From Bacteroidetes bacterium UBA2664 (GTDB lineage: Bacteria > Bacteroidota > Rhodothermia > Balneolales > Balneolaceae): DNA of 64,000 nt. Position numbers and translations under genes: made by a program. Location of the stretch: NCBI GenBank assembly GCA_002359315.1, contig DEMS01000013.1, forward strand, positions 62,001-126,000, written 5' to 3'. Of this stretch, positions 44,227-53,755 are shown piece after piece; positions within the stretch are counted from its first letter, which is position 1; each line of letters starts with the position of its first letter. Below the pieces are notes generated by a model. It had not been told where the DNA came from, searched no databases, and saw nothing but the letters and a program-made list of their open reading frames with translations.

Positions 44227-45660
44227 CTAACTCTGTACGTCTCTTGACATGTCTTCGAGTGTACGTCCTTTCGTTTCAACTACATATTTCTTCACAAAGA
44301 AATAAGCGATCAGTCCAAATGCGGCATAGATTCCATATGACAAGCCGAGTCCAATATTTGCGAGGAAAATCGGGAATGTCATCGTTACCGCGAAGTTGGA
44401 ACTCCAATGTACCAATCCACAAACAGCAAGTGCGGCTCCACGGAATTGATTCGGGAACATCTCGCCCAGCATTACCCACATAATCGGTCCCCATGTAACG
44501 GCAAAGAATGCGATATAACCATTCGCAGCTAATAGCGCATAAATACCCAGTCCGCCCAGTTCAAGATCACCGGTTGCAATATTTGCAGTGCCCATACTGA
44601 ACAGAATTGCCAGGATTCCCAACATGACAGCCTGACCCAGCGCACCGATCATCAACAGTGGTTTTCGACCCACTTTGTCGATGAGTGCAATTGCTACAAA
44701 TGTAAATAGCACATTTACAGAACCACTAATAACATTCTGCATCAACGCATCCGCCTCTGTAAAGCCGGCAGCTTGCCAAAGGGTAGCACCATAGTAGAAT
44801 ACCACATTGATACCGGTGAACTGCTGCAGTGTAGTAAGACCAAGCCCAACCCAAATAATGGGCTGCAGTTTGCCGGTGTGCTTGCTTATGATATCAGACA
44901 GTCTGGGTTTACGATCTTTCTCAAGTGTAGACTGAATATCAATGATCTTAGCATCTGCTTCTGCATCATTACTGATACTGCTCAGTACTGCTTTTGCTTT
45001 ATCTATCAGTCCGGCCGCCACGAGGTATCGTGGAGATTCCGGTATAAAGATCAGCCCAAGGAAAAAGATTGATGCCGGGATAATTTCTACCCAAAACATC
45101 CACTGCCATGCATCAGCACCGGCCCAAAGAGCTTCTGAAGCTCCGCCGGCTGCTCCGGCGATCATATAGTTACTTAGAAAAGCGACAAACAGGCCAATCA
45201 CGATCATCAACTGCTGTAGTGTCGTTAAGGCTCCCCGAACTTTTGCAGGGGCGATTTCAGATATGTATGCAGGTGCGAGTATACTTGCGGCACCAACAGC
45301 CAATCCACCTAAAATACGAGCAGCTACAAAGGCTCCTGAGGTTGCGGCAGCACCTGAGCCGTAAGCACTGATTATAAAGGCAATGGAAGTGATGATCAAG
45401 ACAGGTTTTCGTCCGAATTTATCAGCAAGAGTTCCTGCAAAAAATGCACCGGCAGCACAACCAAGAAGCATTGAAGCCACGTTAAAACCGGTACCCACTG
45501 CATCAGAATCAAAAGCACCCTGAAGAGCATCTACAGTACCGTTTATAACGCCACTATCAAAGCCAAATAGAAAGCCTCCGATCGCTGCAATAATTGAGAG
45601 GAATATGACTCTTCCCATATTGACATTTTCATCCGGATTTGAAGGATTATTAGTATTCAT
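44227..45660 (-). CDS. Sugar porter (SP-family MFS) transporter
   Basis: This 477-residue, twelve-helix inner-membrane protein is a proton- or facilitated-type hexose/xylose transporter. It has the SP-family signatures GFDSGVINGTVDAL in helix 1, DKFGRKPVLIITSI, PAYISEIAPAKVRGAL, PESPRYLV, QQFTGINVVFYYG and, after helix 12, the VVETKGRTLEDM tail. The substrate cannot be fixed by sequence alone. It lies next to the ROK kinase gene 45744-46709, which supports glucose-type sugar uptake and phosphorylation. Confidence 0.93.
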   Translation of the reverse strand: MNTNNPSNPDENVNMGRVIFLSIIAAIGGFLFGFDSGVINGTVDALQGAFDSDAVGTGFNVASMLLGCAAGAFFAGTLADKFGRKPVLIITSIAFIISAYGSGAAATSGAFVAARILGGLAVGAASILAPAYISEIAPAKVRGALTTLQQLMIVIGLFVAFLSNYMIAGAAGGASEALWAGADAWQWMFWVEIIPASIFFLGLIFIPESPRYLVAAGLIDKAKAVLSSISNDAEADAKIIDIQSTLEKDRKPRLSDIISKHTGKLQPIIWVGLGLTTLQQFTGINVVFYYGATLWQAAGFTEADALMQNVISGSVNVLFTFVAIALIDKVGRKPLLMIGALGQAVMLGILAILFSMGTANIATGDLELGGLGIYALLAANGYIAFFAVTWGPIMWVMLGEMFPNQFRGAALAVCGLVHWSSNFAVTMTFPIFLANIGLGLSYGIYAAFGLIAYFFVKKYVVETKGRTLEDMSRDVQS

Positions 45661-45743
45661 TTCATCATGTTAGTTTTAGGTTAAGTAAGGTAAAAGTGGT
45701 AGATCCATCGCAAAGTCACACCCCTACAGATGTAAACATTGAC

Positions 45744-46709
45744 CTATTTGAGTGTATCAATTTCATTCCAAATAAGAGCACTGGCACCCAATACCGCAGC
45801 ATTTCTATCCTTCAATTCAGAGGGTATCAATTCTACTTTATTTTTAAAAAGCGGCATCAAATAATGCTCCATCCATTTTTTTGTCGGTTTTAACAGAAGA
45901 TCACCTGATTTAGATAACCCGCCGAAAAAGAAAAATGCTTTAGGACTCAGGGTAACGATAGCATCCGCCAATATCCGCCCCAATATTTTAGCGGTGAACT
46001 CAAAAGAACTGAGTGCCAGCGGGTCCCCATTTTTTGCTGCTTCATAAATAACTTCTGCATCCATTTCCTCAAAAGTGTAATTCACCAATTCCGATCCCAT
46101 GGTATCATTAGACATCAACTCAAAGAGTGTTCTCTTAATCCCCGGAGCGGATACATACGTTTCCAAACAGCCATGATTTCCACAGCCACACTGACGTCCA
46201 TTTTCTTCAACATTCACATGACCCAATTCCCCTGCAAACCCATCATGGCCATAGACCAGATTGCCGTTTACTACAATCCCGCTGCCCAATCCGGTACCTA
46301 AAGTGATCATCACGTAGTTATTTATATTTTTTGCTCCTCCATAAACTTTCTCTCCGAGAGCTGCAGCATTGGCGTCGTTGGTAAGAATGATAGGCAGCTC
46401 GTAGTACTCTTTCATTAAATCTGTGAACGGGATAATCCCTTTCCACTTCAAATTAGACGCCATTTCAATGGTTCCTTTATGGTAATTCCCATTGGGTGCA
46501 CCGATACCGATTCCTACAATCTGGTATGGTTTCTCTAATTTTTTTTCCGCTTCTTTGAGTATTGAAACGAGGTTTTCCAGATACTCTTCAACTGTTTCGT
46601 ATGGATCTGTAGGCGAAGAATTTTCGAGATGTATTTTTCCGTCCCGGTCAACAAATCCGGTTTTGGTAAATGTGCCCCCTATGTCAATACCAATTACATA
46701 CTCTTTCAT
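45744..46709 (-). CDS. ROK-family sugar kinase, probable glucokinase
   Basis: The start at 46709 gives 321 residues beginning MKEYVIGIDIGGTFTKTGFV; an ATG 51 bases upstream extends the frame without adding domain sequence. The ROK motifs are the ATP loop DIGGTFTKTG, the second loop TLGTGLGSGIVVNG, and a zinc-binding segment CGCGNHGCLETYV. The substrate of ROK kinases varies (glucose, N-acetylmannosamine, fructose). Pairing with a sugar-porter gene suggests glucose, and the ROK zinc motif fits glucokinase-type enzymes. Confidence 0.88.
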   Translation of the reverse strand: MKEYVIGIDIGGTFTKTGFVDRDGKIHLENSSPTDPYETVEEYLENLVSILKEAEKKLEKPYQIVGIGIGAPNGNYHKGTIEMASNLKWKGIIPFTDLMKEYYELPIILTNDANAAALGEKVYGGAKNINNYVMITLGTGLGSGIVVNGNLVYGHDGFAGELGHVNVEENGRQCGCGNHGCLETYVSAPGIKRTLFELMSNDTMGSELVNYTFEEMDAEVIYEAAKNGDPLALSSFEFTAKILGRILADAIVTLSPKAFFFFGGLSKSGDLLLKPTKKWMEHYLMPLFKNKVELIPSELKDRNAAVLGASALIWNEIDTLK

Positions 46710-46991
46710 TCTATACTTATCCTTCCTGTTATGGTTTATCAAAGCAAATGTAATAATCAACAGTTACAAAATGAAACCTGATGATTAAGAACAGAAAAAT
46801 CATACCCCGATCAATGTTAATCAGTCGACTGATGCCAAAATGCATGTTTTAAAGGGTACAATGCAAACACAATTTCAATTTATTTACAATTAAAATTAGA
46901 TTCAGAATCTAAAATACTGAAAGAACTTAAAATTCAAACTCTGATCGCAGCCGAAGTCTTATTAATCATTCCACCGTTTAGAGTTCAGGAT

Positions 46992-47534
46992 CTATTTTTC
47001 AGGATGATTCTCATTGTACTTCTTCCGATTGTATTCGTCTGTTTTACCGAGAGGGATGGATAGAGTATTCCAATTATCACCGGTATGGAATTTTGCTATC
47101 TGCACAATTTGACCGGTATGATATGAGACATGAGTCAGATGTTTTTCTATCGCACTTGATATGGTGTAGGGTTCAAATCGGATCTTTATAATATTATTCA
47201 ACTCATCCTTTTGTATGGAATGCAGGGCGTCGAAGAGAGTAGCCCATCCTTTTTCCCAGTAGGCGAAGAGTTCATCATCATTCTTAAAGTCATCGACAAA
47301 TTCATTATCACGATTTCTCCACTCTTTTTCTCCATCCTCACTTCTGAAATTTGTCCACCTGGAAATTTGATTACCCGCGATATGCTTCATCAAAACAGCA
47401 ATAGAACTCATTCCGGTTCGAATAGGGGAGTGTATTTGGGTTGTAGCCAGTTGTGAAATGGATCTTTCTGTCAGGTTTTTATAATACTGAAACAGTTTAA
47501 TGGTGTCAGATAGAGAGGGAGGTTTACTATTCAT
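46992..47534 (-). CDS. DinB-superfamily protein, DUF1572-like
   Basis: The 180-residue product has a four-helix DinB layout with probable metal ligands at MKHIAGNQISRWTNF and HVSYHTGQIVQIAK. The latter HVxYHxGQI run is typical of the DUF1572 branch. It is a stand-alone gene. Function is unknown; related proteins include thiol-transferases. Confidence 0.8.
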   Translation of the reverse strand: MNSKPPSLSDTIKLFQYYKNLTERSISQLATTQIHSPIRTGMSSIAVLMKHIAGNQISRWTNFRSEDGEKEWRNRDNEFVDDFKNDDELFAYWEKGWATLFDALHSIQKDELNNIIKIRFEPYTISSAIEKHLTHVSYHTGQIVQIAKFHTGDNWNTLSIPLGKTDEYNRKKYNENHPEK

Positions 47535-47782
47535 GGTTCAGTATGGATTTTATTGGGCAATAGATTGACAGATTGTATAAAAAATAATGGAAAATTGCCT
47601 CATATAAGCTTTAAAAAAATATTTTCAGGCTAAAAATAGCATTTGGTTGATATAACCTGTATTATAGGAGTGTTAAATAGAACAAGACCCCGGTAAGCCC
47701 TTCTTAGGAATGACGCGTTAACCCAACTCTACTCTGGTGAACCTTTCTGGGTGATTAAAACAATACCAATACTAGTAATACA

Positions 47783-48001
47783 ATGACAAAACAAGGAAAC
47801 GTTAAATGGTTCGATACTGAAAAAGGATTTGGATTTATCAAACCAGCCGATGGCAGCAAAGATATTTTTGTACACAGAAACAATGTAGAGAACTTGGGTC
47901 CAAACCAAGGTCTTGAAGAGGGAGAAGAAGTTGAATTCAGTGTAGAAGAGACTCCAAAAGGACTAAGTGCAGTGGATGTTAGAAGCCTCACTTACGAATA
48001 A
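47783..48001 (+). CDS. Cold-shock-domain protein
   Basis: This 72-residue RNA chaperone shows GNVKWFDTEKGFGFIKP (RNP1-like KGFGFI) and DIFVHRNNVEN (RNP2-like), the whole CSD being present. A leader of up to 248 bases precedes it, as often in cold-shock genes, and a strong terminator follows, indicating a single-gene transcript. It may be cold-induced; the leader's structure was not determined. Confidence 0.95.
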   Translation: MTKQGNVKWFDTEKGFGFIKPADGSKDIFVHRNNVENLGPNQGLEEGEEVEFSVEETPKGLSAVDVRSLTYE

Positions 48002-48023
48002 GGATTCCCTGATTATCAAAGCG

Positions 48024-48060
48024 AAAAGCCCGTCCATTTATTTTGGACGGGCTTTTTTTA
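48024..48060 (+). terminator. Intrinsic terminator after the cold-shock gene
   Basis: A 13-bp stem AAAAGCCCGTCCA (48024-48036) with TGGACGGGCTTTT (48044-48056) around a 7-base loop continues into a T-run. Typical strong terminator. Confidence 0.9.
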
Positions 48061-48160
48061 TTTCCGGAACCCCAACCGGAAATTCTCTCTTTACCCTTAA
48101 TCGAACAGCTCCTGTTCTCTCGACTTTTTTATTTACACTTCTATAAATGGCATATCCTCT

Positions 48161-48595
48161 TTATAGCGGTAATATTTTCTTATCAAGGCCACTGTTTTTT
48201 GCTTCTATACTGTATCGTGTATGAGGTGCAAACTCAAGACGTCCCTTTTCAATGGGTTTCCCCGTAGCTCTGCAAATTCCATATGTACCGTTATTGATTC
48301 GATCCAATGCACGATTCAGTTCATTGATAAATTTAATATTTCTTTCAATGAGTCGGTTTGTCAAGTCCATACTCTCCTCAATACTACCCATATCACCCAT
48401 ATGATGATCAATAGATGAACTGTCGTCATCATCTGCCGAGCGAATTTCTTCCAGTGTCTGCAGTAAATAATCCAATTCTTCCTGGGTTTCTCTTTTTTTA
48501 CCAAGAATGAGTCCTTCGTAGTATGCCAATTCAGCATCATTTAGGTTACTCTTATACTTTTCCGGGCCGATCGATTTTTTCTCTAATGTTTCCAT
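48161..48595 (-). CDS. DksA/TraR-like protein lacking the zinc cysteines
   Basis: This 144-residue protein has the DksA-like coiled-coil followed by the C-terminal segment GTYGICRATGKPIEKGRLEF, but only one cysteine (Cys108) remains of the four-cysteine zinc finger. Such zinc-less versions are common in Bacteroidota and related phyla. DksA-like proteins bind RNA polymerase and with (p)ppGpp tune stringent transcription. It is a separate unit, convergent with the cold-shock gene. Confidence 0.88.
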   Translation of the reverse strand: METLEKKSIGPEKYKSNLNDAELAYYEGLILGKKRETQEELDYLLQTLEEIRSADDDDSSSIDHHMGDMGSIEESMDLTNRLIERNIKFINELNRALDRINNGTYGICRATGKPIEKGRLEFAPHTRYSIEAKNSGLDKKILPL

Positions 48596-48833
48596 GATTC
48601 ATGATGTTCATGTTATTGTTTCGTTTTGATTAACAATAATCAAACATGGATTCGTCAACCATCAGGGAAACCCTTAAAAGATGTTGAGTTATAATCTTAT
48701 CAAGAAGAGTGAAGGTAATGGGAAACCTTAATTCGATACAAAGATTTGAAGCGGGATATCTGGTGCACTCACTATGAGGCAAACCAACTCTTGTGGGCAA
48801 GTGCTTACTATCAGTAATCAAGAGCTATGATTA

Positions 48834-49685
48834 TCAATGCGAATACAGCATTTCAGAATAGGCCTTTTGAATAGATCTGACGATTGCTCCCGGCTTGCCT
48901 GAACCAATATTTTTCCCATCTACTCTGTTGATCGGTTGGATATCAGTCGTTGTGCCGGAGAAAAATAGCTCATCGAAAGAATAAAGCTCATCTTCACGAA
49001 TGGGATTGTAATGAATAGGGATTCCAAGATTTTTAGCAATCGCAATTACAGCGGATCGGGTGATGCCACTGAGGATATAATTTGAGGCAGGATATGTATA
49101 CAGTTCTCCATCTCTGACGCCAAATATATTGGCATTCGGACTTTCAGTAACCACTCCATCCCGAACCATTACAGCACTGTTCACTCCGGCCTCAATCGCC
49201 TGTTGCTTGGCAAGGGTATTCGGTAACAGATTAATTGTTTTCAAATTGCATCTCGTCCAGCGAACATCGGGCAATTTTATGGTATCAACACCCGATTTAT
49301 GAAGATCGGTATGTGGCGAGAATTTACCGGATGACAAATAAAGTGTCGGCTTTACCGGAGGGTCGGGAAACGTATGAGTCCGGGGCCAAACAGCGCCTCT
49401 GGTGATCTGCAGATAGACTGAAGCCTCGCCGGCGGCGTGACCGTTTCTCTTGATTAACTCACGGCTGATTTCAGGGATTTGCTGCTTGGTACTAGGATCC
49501 AAATCAATTTTCAATCCACTCAAACCCTCGCCCAATCTGACAAGATGCTCTTTTTCCATGAAAAATTTTCCTTCGATAACTCTTGTTACTTCATAAACGC
49601 CATCACCAAAAACAAAACCCCGATCAGAAACTGATACGGCTGCTTTATCTTGATCTACAAATGTCCCGTTAAGATATACCTGCAT
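48834..49685 (-). CDS. D-amino acid aminotransferase (class IV PLP enzyme)
   Basis: This 283-residue class IV transaminase has the PLP lysine in RCNLKTINLLPNTLAK, then VTESPNANIFGVRDG and ILSGITRSAVIAIA. The size and RCNLKTINLL segment are closer to D-alanine aminotransferase than to branched-chain aminotransferases. It would provide D-glutamate or D-alanine for peptidoglycan. Branched-chain or aminodeoxychorismate lyase activity cannot be excluded without a tree. Confidence 0.85.
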   Translation of the reverse strand: MQVYLNGTFVDQDKAAVSVSDRGFVFGDGVYEVTRVIEGKFFMEKEHLVRLGEGLSGLKIDLDPSTKQQIPEISRELIKRNGHAAGEASVYLQITRGAVWPRTHTFPDPPVKPTLYLSSGKFSPHTDLHKSGVDTIKLPDVRWTRCNLKTINLLPNTLAKQQAIEAGVNSAVMVRDGVVTESPNANIFGVRDGELYTYPASNYILSGITRSAVIAIAKNLGIPIHYNPIREDELYSFDELFFSGTTTDIQPINRVDGKNIGSGKPGAIVRSIQKAYSEMLYSH

Positions 49686-49936
49686 ACAATTTTTCGATAA
49701 GTATAGATGTTAATTTGAACTTCATATTAGAGGATTTACCGGTAAATTGAAACAAGTATGGCCTGAATGGTATTTCACGTTAATGTGTAATGACTTAAAA
49801 CAGTAGAGTCATTTACTGATTATTCCATAAACTTTCTTACCTTTACAACCATACAAATGTAGATAATTTCGAATCGAACCAAAATATTTCCGACCCTAAA
49901 AGGACGGTGATACTATCCGTATAAATATCAGAATCC

Positions 49937-50227
49937 ATGTCCGTAACAAATAAAGATGTTCATTATGTCGCCAATCTTGCCAGACTTCAACTGAGCGAGG
50001 AAGAAGCTGAATCACTAAAAGGTGATATGAACAAGATTTTGGGATATATCGATACACTCAACGAGCTGGATACTTCAAATGTGGAACCACTTGAGCATGT
50101 GATGGAGATTACTGCGTCAACATTTAGAAAAGATGTCGCAAAAGAGCCTTTGAGTCATGATGACGCCCTCAAAAATGCACCGGATGCTGATTCAGACTAT
50201 TTTCGTGTCCCCCGTGTTATTGAATAG
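49937..50227 (+). CDS. gatC: GatC, subunit C of tRNA-dependent amidotransferase
   Basis: This 96-residue protein helps GatAB convert misacylated Glu-tRNA(Gln) or Asp-tRNA(Asn). The sequence VHYVANLARLQLSEEEAESL and the tail DYFRVPRVIE are diagnostic of GatC. It is not next to gatA or gatB in this window. It leads into the polysaccharide cluster 34 bases downstream, probably by chance co-orientation. Confidence 0.96.
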   Translation: MSVTNKDVHYVANLARLQLSEEEAESLKGDMNKILGYIDTLNELDTSNVEPLEHVMEITASTFRKDVAKEPLSHDDALKNAPDADSDYFRVPRVIE

Positions 50228-50261
50228 GTACTTTTTGTTAACGATTAGAAGATGTCGATAA

Positions 50262-52760
50262 ATGGCCTCCAATAAAAAAAAGAAGCAACAAGGAAATATA
50301 AATCCGAATTTTTGGAGTTCATTAAATCGGAAAAAACAGCACGCTATACTCCTGCTTTTTCTTTTTATACTGCCCCTTTTCCTTTTTCACACATCTATAT
50401 TGGGCGGACTGCAATATATGGGTAACGATGCGATCCAGTGGCGTGCCGGAGCGGAATCGCTGATCCAGCATCAGGAAGAGTTTAACGAAACGGCTCACTG
50501 GGCATCCAATATGTTTTCAGGAATGCCGGCCACAACCATTTCTCACCCGCCCCAAATTGCCAACGTAGACAATACACTCCTAAAGGCATTGCGATTTATT
50601 TATCCGGCTGCTGAGATGTGGATCTTATTGGCCGGCGCCTATCTGATGTTTGTTTTGATGGGAATGAAGCCACTTTCCGCTGTTTTTGGGGCTATTATCA
50701 TCGGTTTTTCAACGTACATCCCAATTATCATCGGTGCCGGACACAATGCCAAATTTCTGGCCTACATCTACATCCCCTGGATCTATAACGGGTATTTTTT
50801 GATCACCCGATCGCAAAGGAATCGCTGGCTGGTCTTTTTTATATTTGCCCTTGCACTCACTCTGCACCTGAGAGCCTATCATCCACAAGTCACCTATTTT
50901 TTTCTTTTTCCACTGTTGACCCTGTTTTTTTACGACCTGACAAAAGCATTCAAAACGGATTCCCTGCCACAATTTTTTAATCATTTCAAGTGGCTGATGG
51001 GCGCAGCTGTTGTGGCAATCCTAATCACAGCTCAGCTCTATTGGAGTACCTTTGAGTACTCTTCATTCAGTATGAGAGGCGGTTCGGAACTGACGGGGAC
51101 GGGTGGGTTGGATCGGAATTACGCATTCGCCTGGTCACAGGGCTGGGGTGAACTGCTAACCCTATTGATCCCGGGCGCATATGGGGGCTCAGAACTTTAC
51201 TGGGGACCCAAATCATTTACCAGCGGGCCCCATTACGCCGGCGCTTTCGCTTTTCTCTTTTTTGTGATTGGGGTACTGAAGTCCAAACACGAATTGAAGT
51301 GGGTTTTTCTGGGACCCGGTATCGCCACGCTGTTCTTCTCATTGGGGGAGCATTTTTCTTTTCTGAATAATTTGATGTTCGACTACTTTCCCTACTTCGA
51401 TAAATTCAGGGTGCCTGAAATGTGGTTGATGATTAGCCTGTTCTGTTTTTCGGTTCCCGCTGTATTGGGTCTGGAATGGCTGACTGATCAAATTACAGAC
51501 GGGAAAAAATTAAAAACGTTTTATAAACCGGTTGGAATCGCAGCATTAATCGCTTTGGTGGCAATATTTATAGGTTTTACCCAACTTTCTTTTGAAAAAG
51601 AAGGCGAAAGAACGGCCATTGCTGATCAGTTGGCTTCACAAAACAGTGTGCCGATCGATGATCCGCGCATATCCCAGGCTGTGTCGAGAGTGATGCAGAC
51701 TCAACTTCTTCCCCAACGAGAAGCATTAGCTACAAATGATACTATACGATTTGCAATACTGATTCTCTTTGGTTTGGCTCTGATATGGGCTATGGCAGTT
51801 CGTAAAGTCCCTGTCTATGCAGGTATGATGGCTTTGAGTGCAATCCTTGCATACGATATTATAAATATAGATCAACGCTATCTGAGCGATTGGGCATTGG
51901 TTGATGGCTCGGAAACAAAAGAAGGTGTGATTGAAAGGAGCGAACGGGAACTGGATCGCTATATAAAGGATGAAGTCCGTACCGATGAGGGATGGTCGTA
52001 TCGTGCGTTGCCATTTTTAGATAATCCATTTAATAACGCATTGCCATCCTATTTTTACCCTTCCGGAGGGGGCTATTCCGGAGCTAAGCTGAGCTATTAT
52101 CAGGATCTGATCGATGAGGCATTGTTTATAGAGTCGGGTGGATTAAATATGTCTGTATTGAATATGCTGAATATTCGTTACCTCACACTGGGCGGACAAA
52201 CGATGCTTCCCGGCTTTGATGTTGTCTTTGAAAGTGAAGAAGGAGTGGTGATGGAGAATCAAAATGTATTGCCCAAAGCCTTTTTTGTGGATTCAGTGGC
52301 TGTATTGTCAGATCAACGGCAGGTTCTGAGCAGAATATCCGAAGATTTTGGTGCCGATGAAATTGTTTATGTATCAGATGATCTAAAAGCTACAGTGTCG
52401 CCGGATACATCGGCAACCGTTCAGGTTACCGAGTACAATGCGAACCATATTTCAATGGATATATTCCGAAGTGAACCCGGTTTTCTTGTTCTGAGCGAAA
52501 TATGGTACCCGCCGGGATGGGTTGCAACATTAAACGATGAAGAGATTGATATTATCAGAAGTAACTATGTATTGCGTGGTTTCGAAATCCCAGCGGGCGA
52601 ACATACACTGGAGTTGACTCTGGAACCGGTGTGGTATGAATCCGGGAAATGGCTGGCCCGAACCGGCACATTGCTGCTTTTTGGATCAGGATTATTTGGA
52701 TTGTTCATCACCTATAAACGAAAAGAGAGTAGTGAGTCGGGTGATGGTGACGCCAAATGA
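50262..52760 (+). CDS. YfhO-family polytopic membrane protein
   Basis: This 832-residue protein has many hydrophobic helices in its first two thirds (from about residue 29, HAILLLFLFILPLFLFHTSI, onward) and a C-terminal soluble part (about 560-800) with a final helix near 805. Motifs GNDAIQWRAGAE and GGSELYWGPK recall GT-C-type (YfhO) proteins that add sugars to lipoteichoic or surface glycans in Firmicutes. Its role here is probably glycosylation of a lipid-linked acceptor. The stop overlaps the start of the ATP-grasp gene by 4 bases, so the two are translationally coupled. Confidence 0.85.
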   Translation: MASNKKKKQQGNINPNFWSSLNRKKQHAILLLFLFILPLFLFHTSILGGLQYMGNDAIQWRAGAESLIQHQEEFNETAHWASNMFSGMPATTISHPPQIANVDNTLLKALRFIYPAAEMWILLAGAYLMFVLMGMKPLSAVFGAIIIGFSTYIPIIIGAGHNAKFLAYIYIPWIYNGYFLITRSQRNRWLVFFIFALALTLHLRAYHPQVTYFFLFPLLTLFFYDLTKAFKTDSLPQFFNHFKWLMGAAVVAILITAQLYWSTFEYSSFSMRGGSELTGTGGLDRNYAFAWSQGWGELLTLLIPGAYGGSELYWGPKSFTSGPHYAGAFAFLFFVIGVLKSKHELKWVFLGPGIATLFFSLGEHFSFLNNLMFDYFPYFDKFRVPEMWLMISLFCFSVPAVLGLEWLTDQITDGKKLKTFYKPVGIAALIALVAIFIGFTQLSFEKEGERTAIADQLASQNSVPIDDPRISQAVSRVMQTQLLPQREALATNDTIRFAILILFGLALIWAMAVRKVPVYAGMMALSAILAYDIINIDQRYLSDWALVDGSETKEGVIERSERELDRYIKDEVRTDEGWSYRALPFLDNPFNNALPSYFYPSGGGYSGAKLSYYQDLIDEALFIESGGLNMSVLNMLNIRYLTLGGQTMLPGFDVVFESEEGVVMENQNVLPKAFFVDSVAVLSDQRQVLSRISEDFGADEIVYVSDDLKATVSPDTSATVQVTEYNANHISMDIFRSEPGFLVLSEIWYPPGWVATLNDEEIDIIRSNYVLRGFEIPAGEHTLELTLEPVWYESGKWLARTGTLLLFGSGLFGLFITYKRKESSESGDGDAK

Positions 52761-53620
52761 TCAAGTGGGTTCTCAATAAGATTTTTTGGGGCGGATTTCG
52801 CCACCTATTGTCGGACCGGCAATATGCAAGCGTACGTTATTGGTTGATACATGGACATTTTCCGAATATTGAAAACCCGGTTCGCCTTTCTGAAAAAATT
52901 CAATATATCAAGCTCTATGAAAGAAATAGCCTGAGAAAAGCAGTTGCGGATCGAATCAAAGTCCGGAATTTTGTAAAAAACAGAGTGGGTGAAGAACATC
53001 TGATTCCACAGATTGCTGTTTTCAAAGAACTAAATCGATCAAACTGGGACTCTCTGCCCAATAAATTTGTGCTGAAAGCGAGTCATGGTTCCGGTTTTAT
53101 CCGAATTGTCAAAGATAAAACCGAAGAAAATTTTGAAGAGATCTTGGCTGAAACCAACAAATGGCTCTCTACGGACTACTATAAGTTTGGCCGTGAATGG
53201 GTCTATAAGGATTTAGAGAGAGTGATCATCGTTGAAAAACTGCTTCTGGACGAATCGGGTAATGTTCCTGCAGACTATAAATTTCACTGTTTTAATGGGG
53301 TTGTGAAGTTGATTCAAGTGGACATCAATCGATTCAGAGAACAAAAACGATTTCTTTTTACCCGTTCATATAAGCCGGTCGATGCAACAATTTTATACCC
53401 GGCCGGGGAGGAGTTACCCGATAAACCGGCGGAATTGGATGACGCAATTCGAGTAGCTGAGAAACTCTCAAAAGAGTTTACTTTTATCCGGGTAGATCTC
53501 TATTTGCTGGATGGAAAGATCTATTTTGGGGAAATGACAAATTATCCCGGCAACGGATTTCAGGTCTTTAAACCGGAGAGTTTTGAGATTGAGATGGGCA
53601 GTCATCTCAAACTGGACTAA
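52757..53620 (+). CDS. TupA-like ATP-grasp protein
   Basis: This 287-residue protein belongs to the TupA-like ATP-grasp family (after teichuronopeptide synthesis in Bacillus), which joins amino acids to surface polymers. The body includes NPVRLSEKIQYIKLYE, the nucleotide-binding FVLKASHGSGFIRIVKDK, the metal-binding run VPADYKFHCFNGVVKLIQVD and the ending FGEMTNYPGNGFQVFKPESF. The 3' end of the gene is copied twice as degenerate 66-bp units downstream (53585-53755). The start overlaps the preceding gene. Confidence 0.88.
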   Translation: MIKWVLNKIFWGGFRHLLSDRQYASVRYWLIHGHFPNIENPVRLSEKIQYIKLYERNSLRKAVADRIKVRNFVKNRVGEEHLIPQIAVFKELNRSNWDSLPNKFVLKASHGSGFIRIVKDKTEENFEEILAETNKWLSTDYYKFGREWVYKDLERVIIVEKLLLDESGNVPADYKFHCFNGVVKLIQVDINRFREQKRFLFTRSYKPVDATILYPAGEELPDKPAELDDAIRVAEKLSKEFTFIRVDLYLLDGKIYFGEMTNYPGNGFQVFKPESFEIEMGSHLKLD

Positions 53621-53755
53621 GGGACACCGGATTGCCAATGCGGAAGTTTTAAAAATAGGATGTGCATTCATCTCAAATTGAACTAGGGGACCCTGATTAC
53701 CAATGCCAAATCTTTGAATTTGAGATGGGCGGTCACCTCAAACCTGACTATAAAA
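53585..53755. repeat. Three degenerate 66-bp tandem copies of the ATP-grasp gene 3' end
   Basis: The last 22 codons of the ATP-grasp gene, around GATGGGCAGTCATCTCAAAC, recur as GATGTGCATTCATCTCAAAT and GATGGGCGGTCACCTCAAAC at intervals of 66 and 65 bases. The first copy holds the real stop codon; the last runs into the end of the convergent glycosyltransferase gene. They look like decaying slippage duplications. Confidence 0.8.

Noticed and set aside
49735..49746. The palindrome TTTACCGGTAAA upstream of gatC, resembling the core of the stem at 2666
   Set aside because: It is short and AT-rich, no other copies were evident, and the match to the terminator stem is probably chance.
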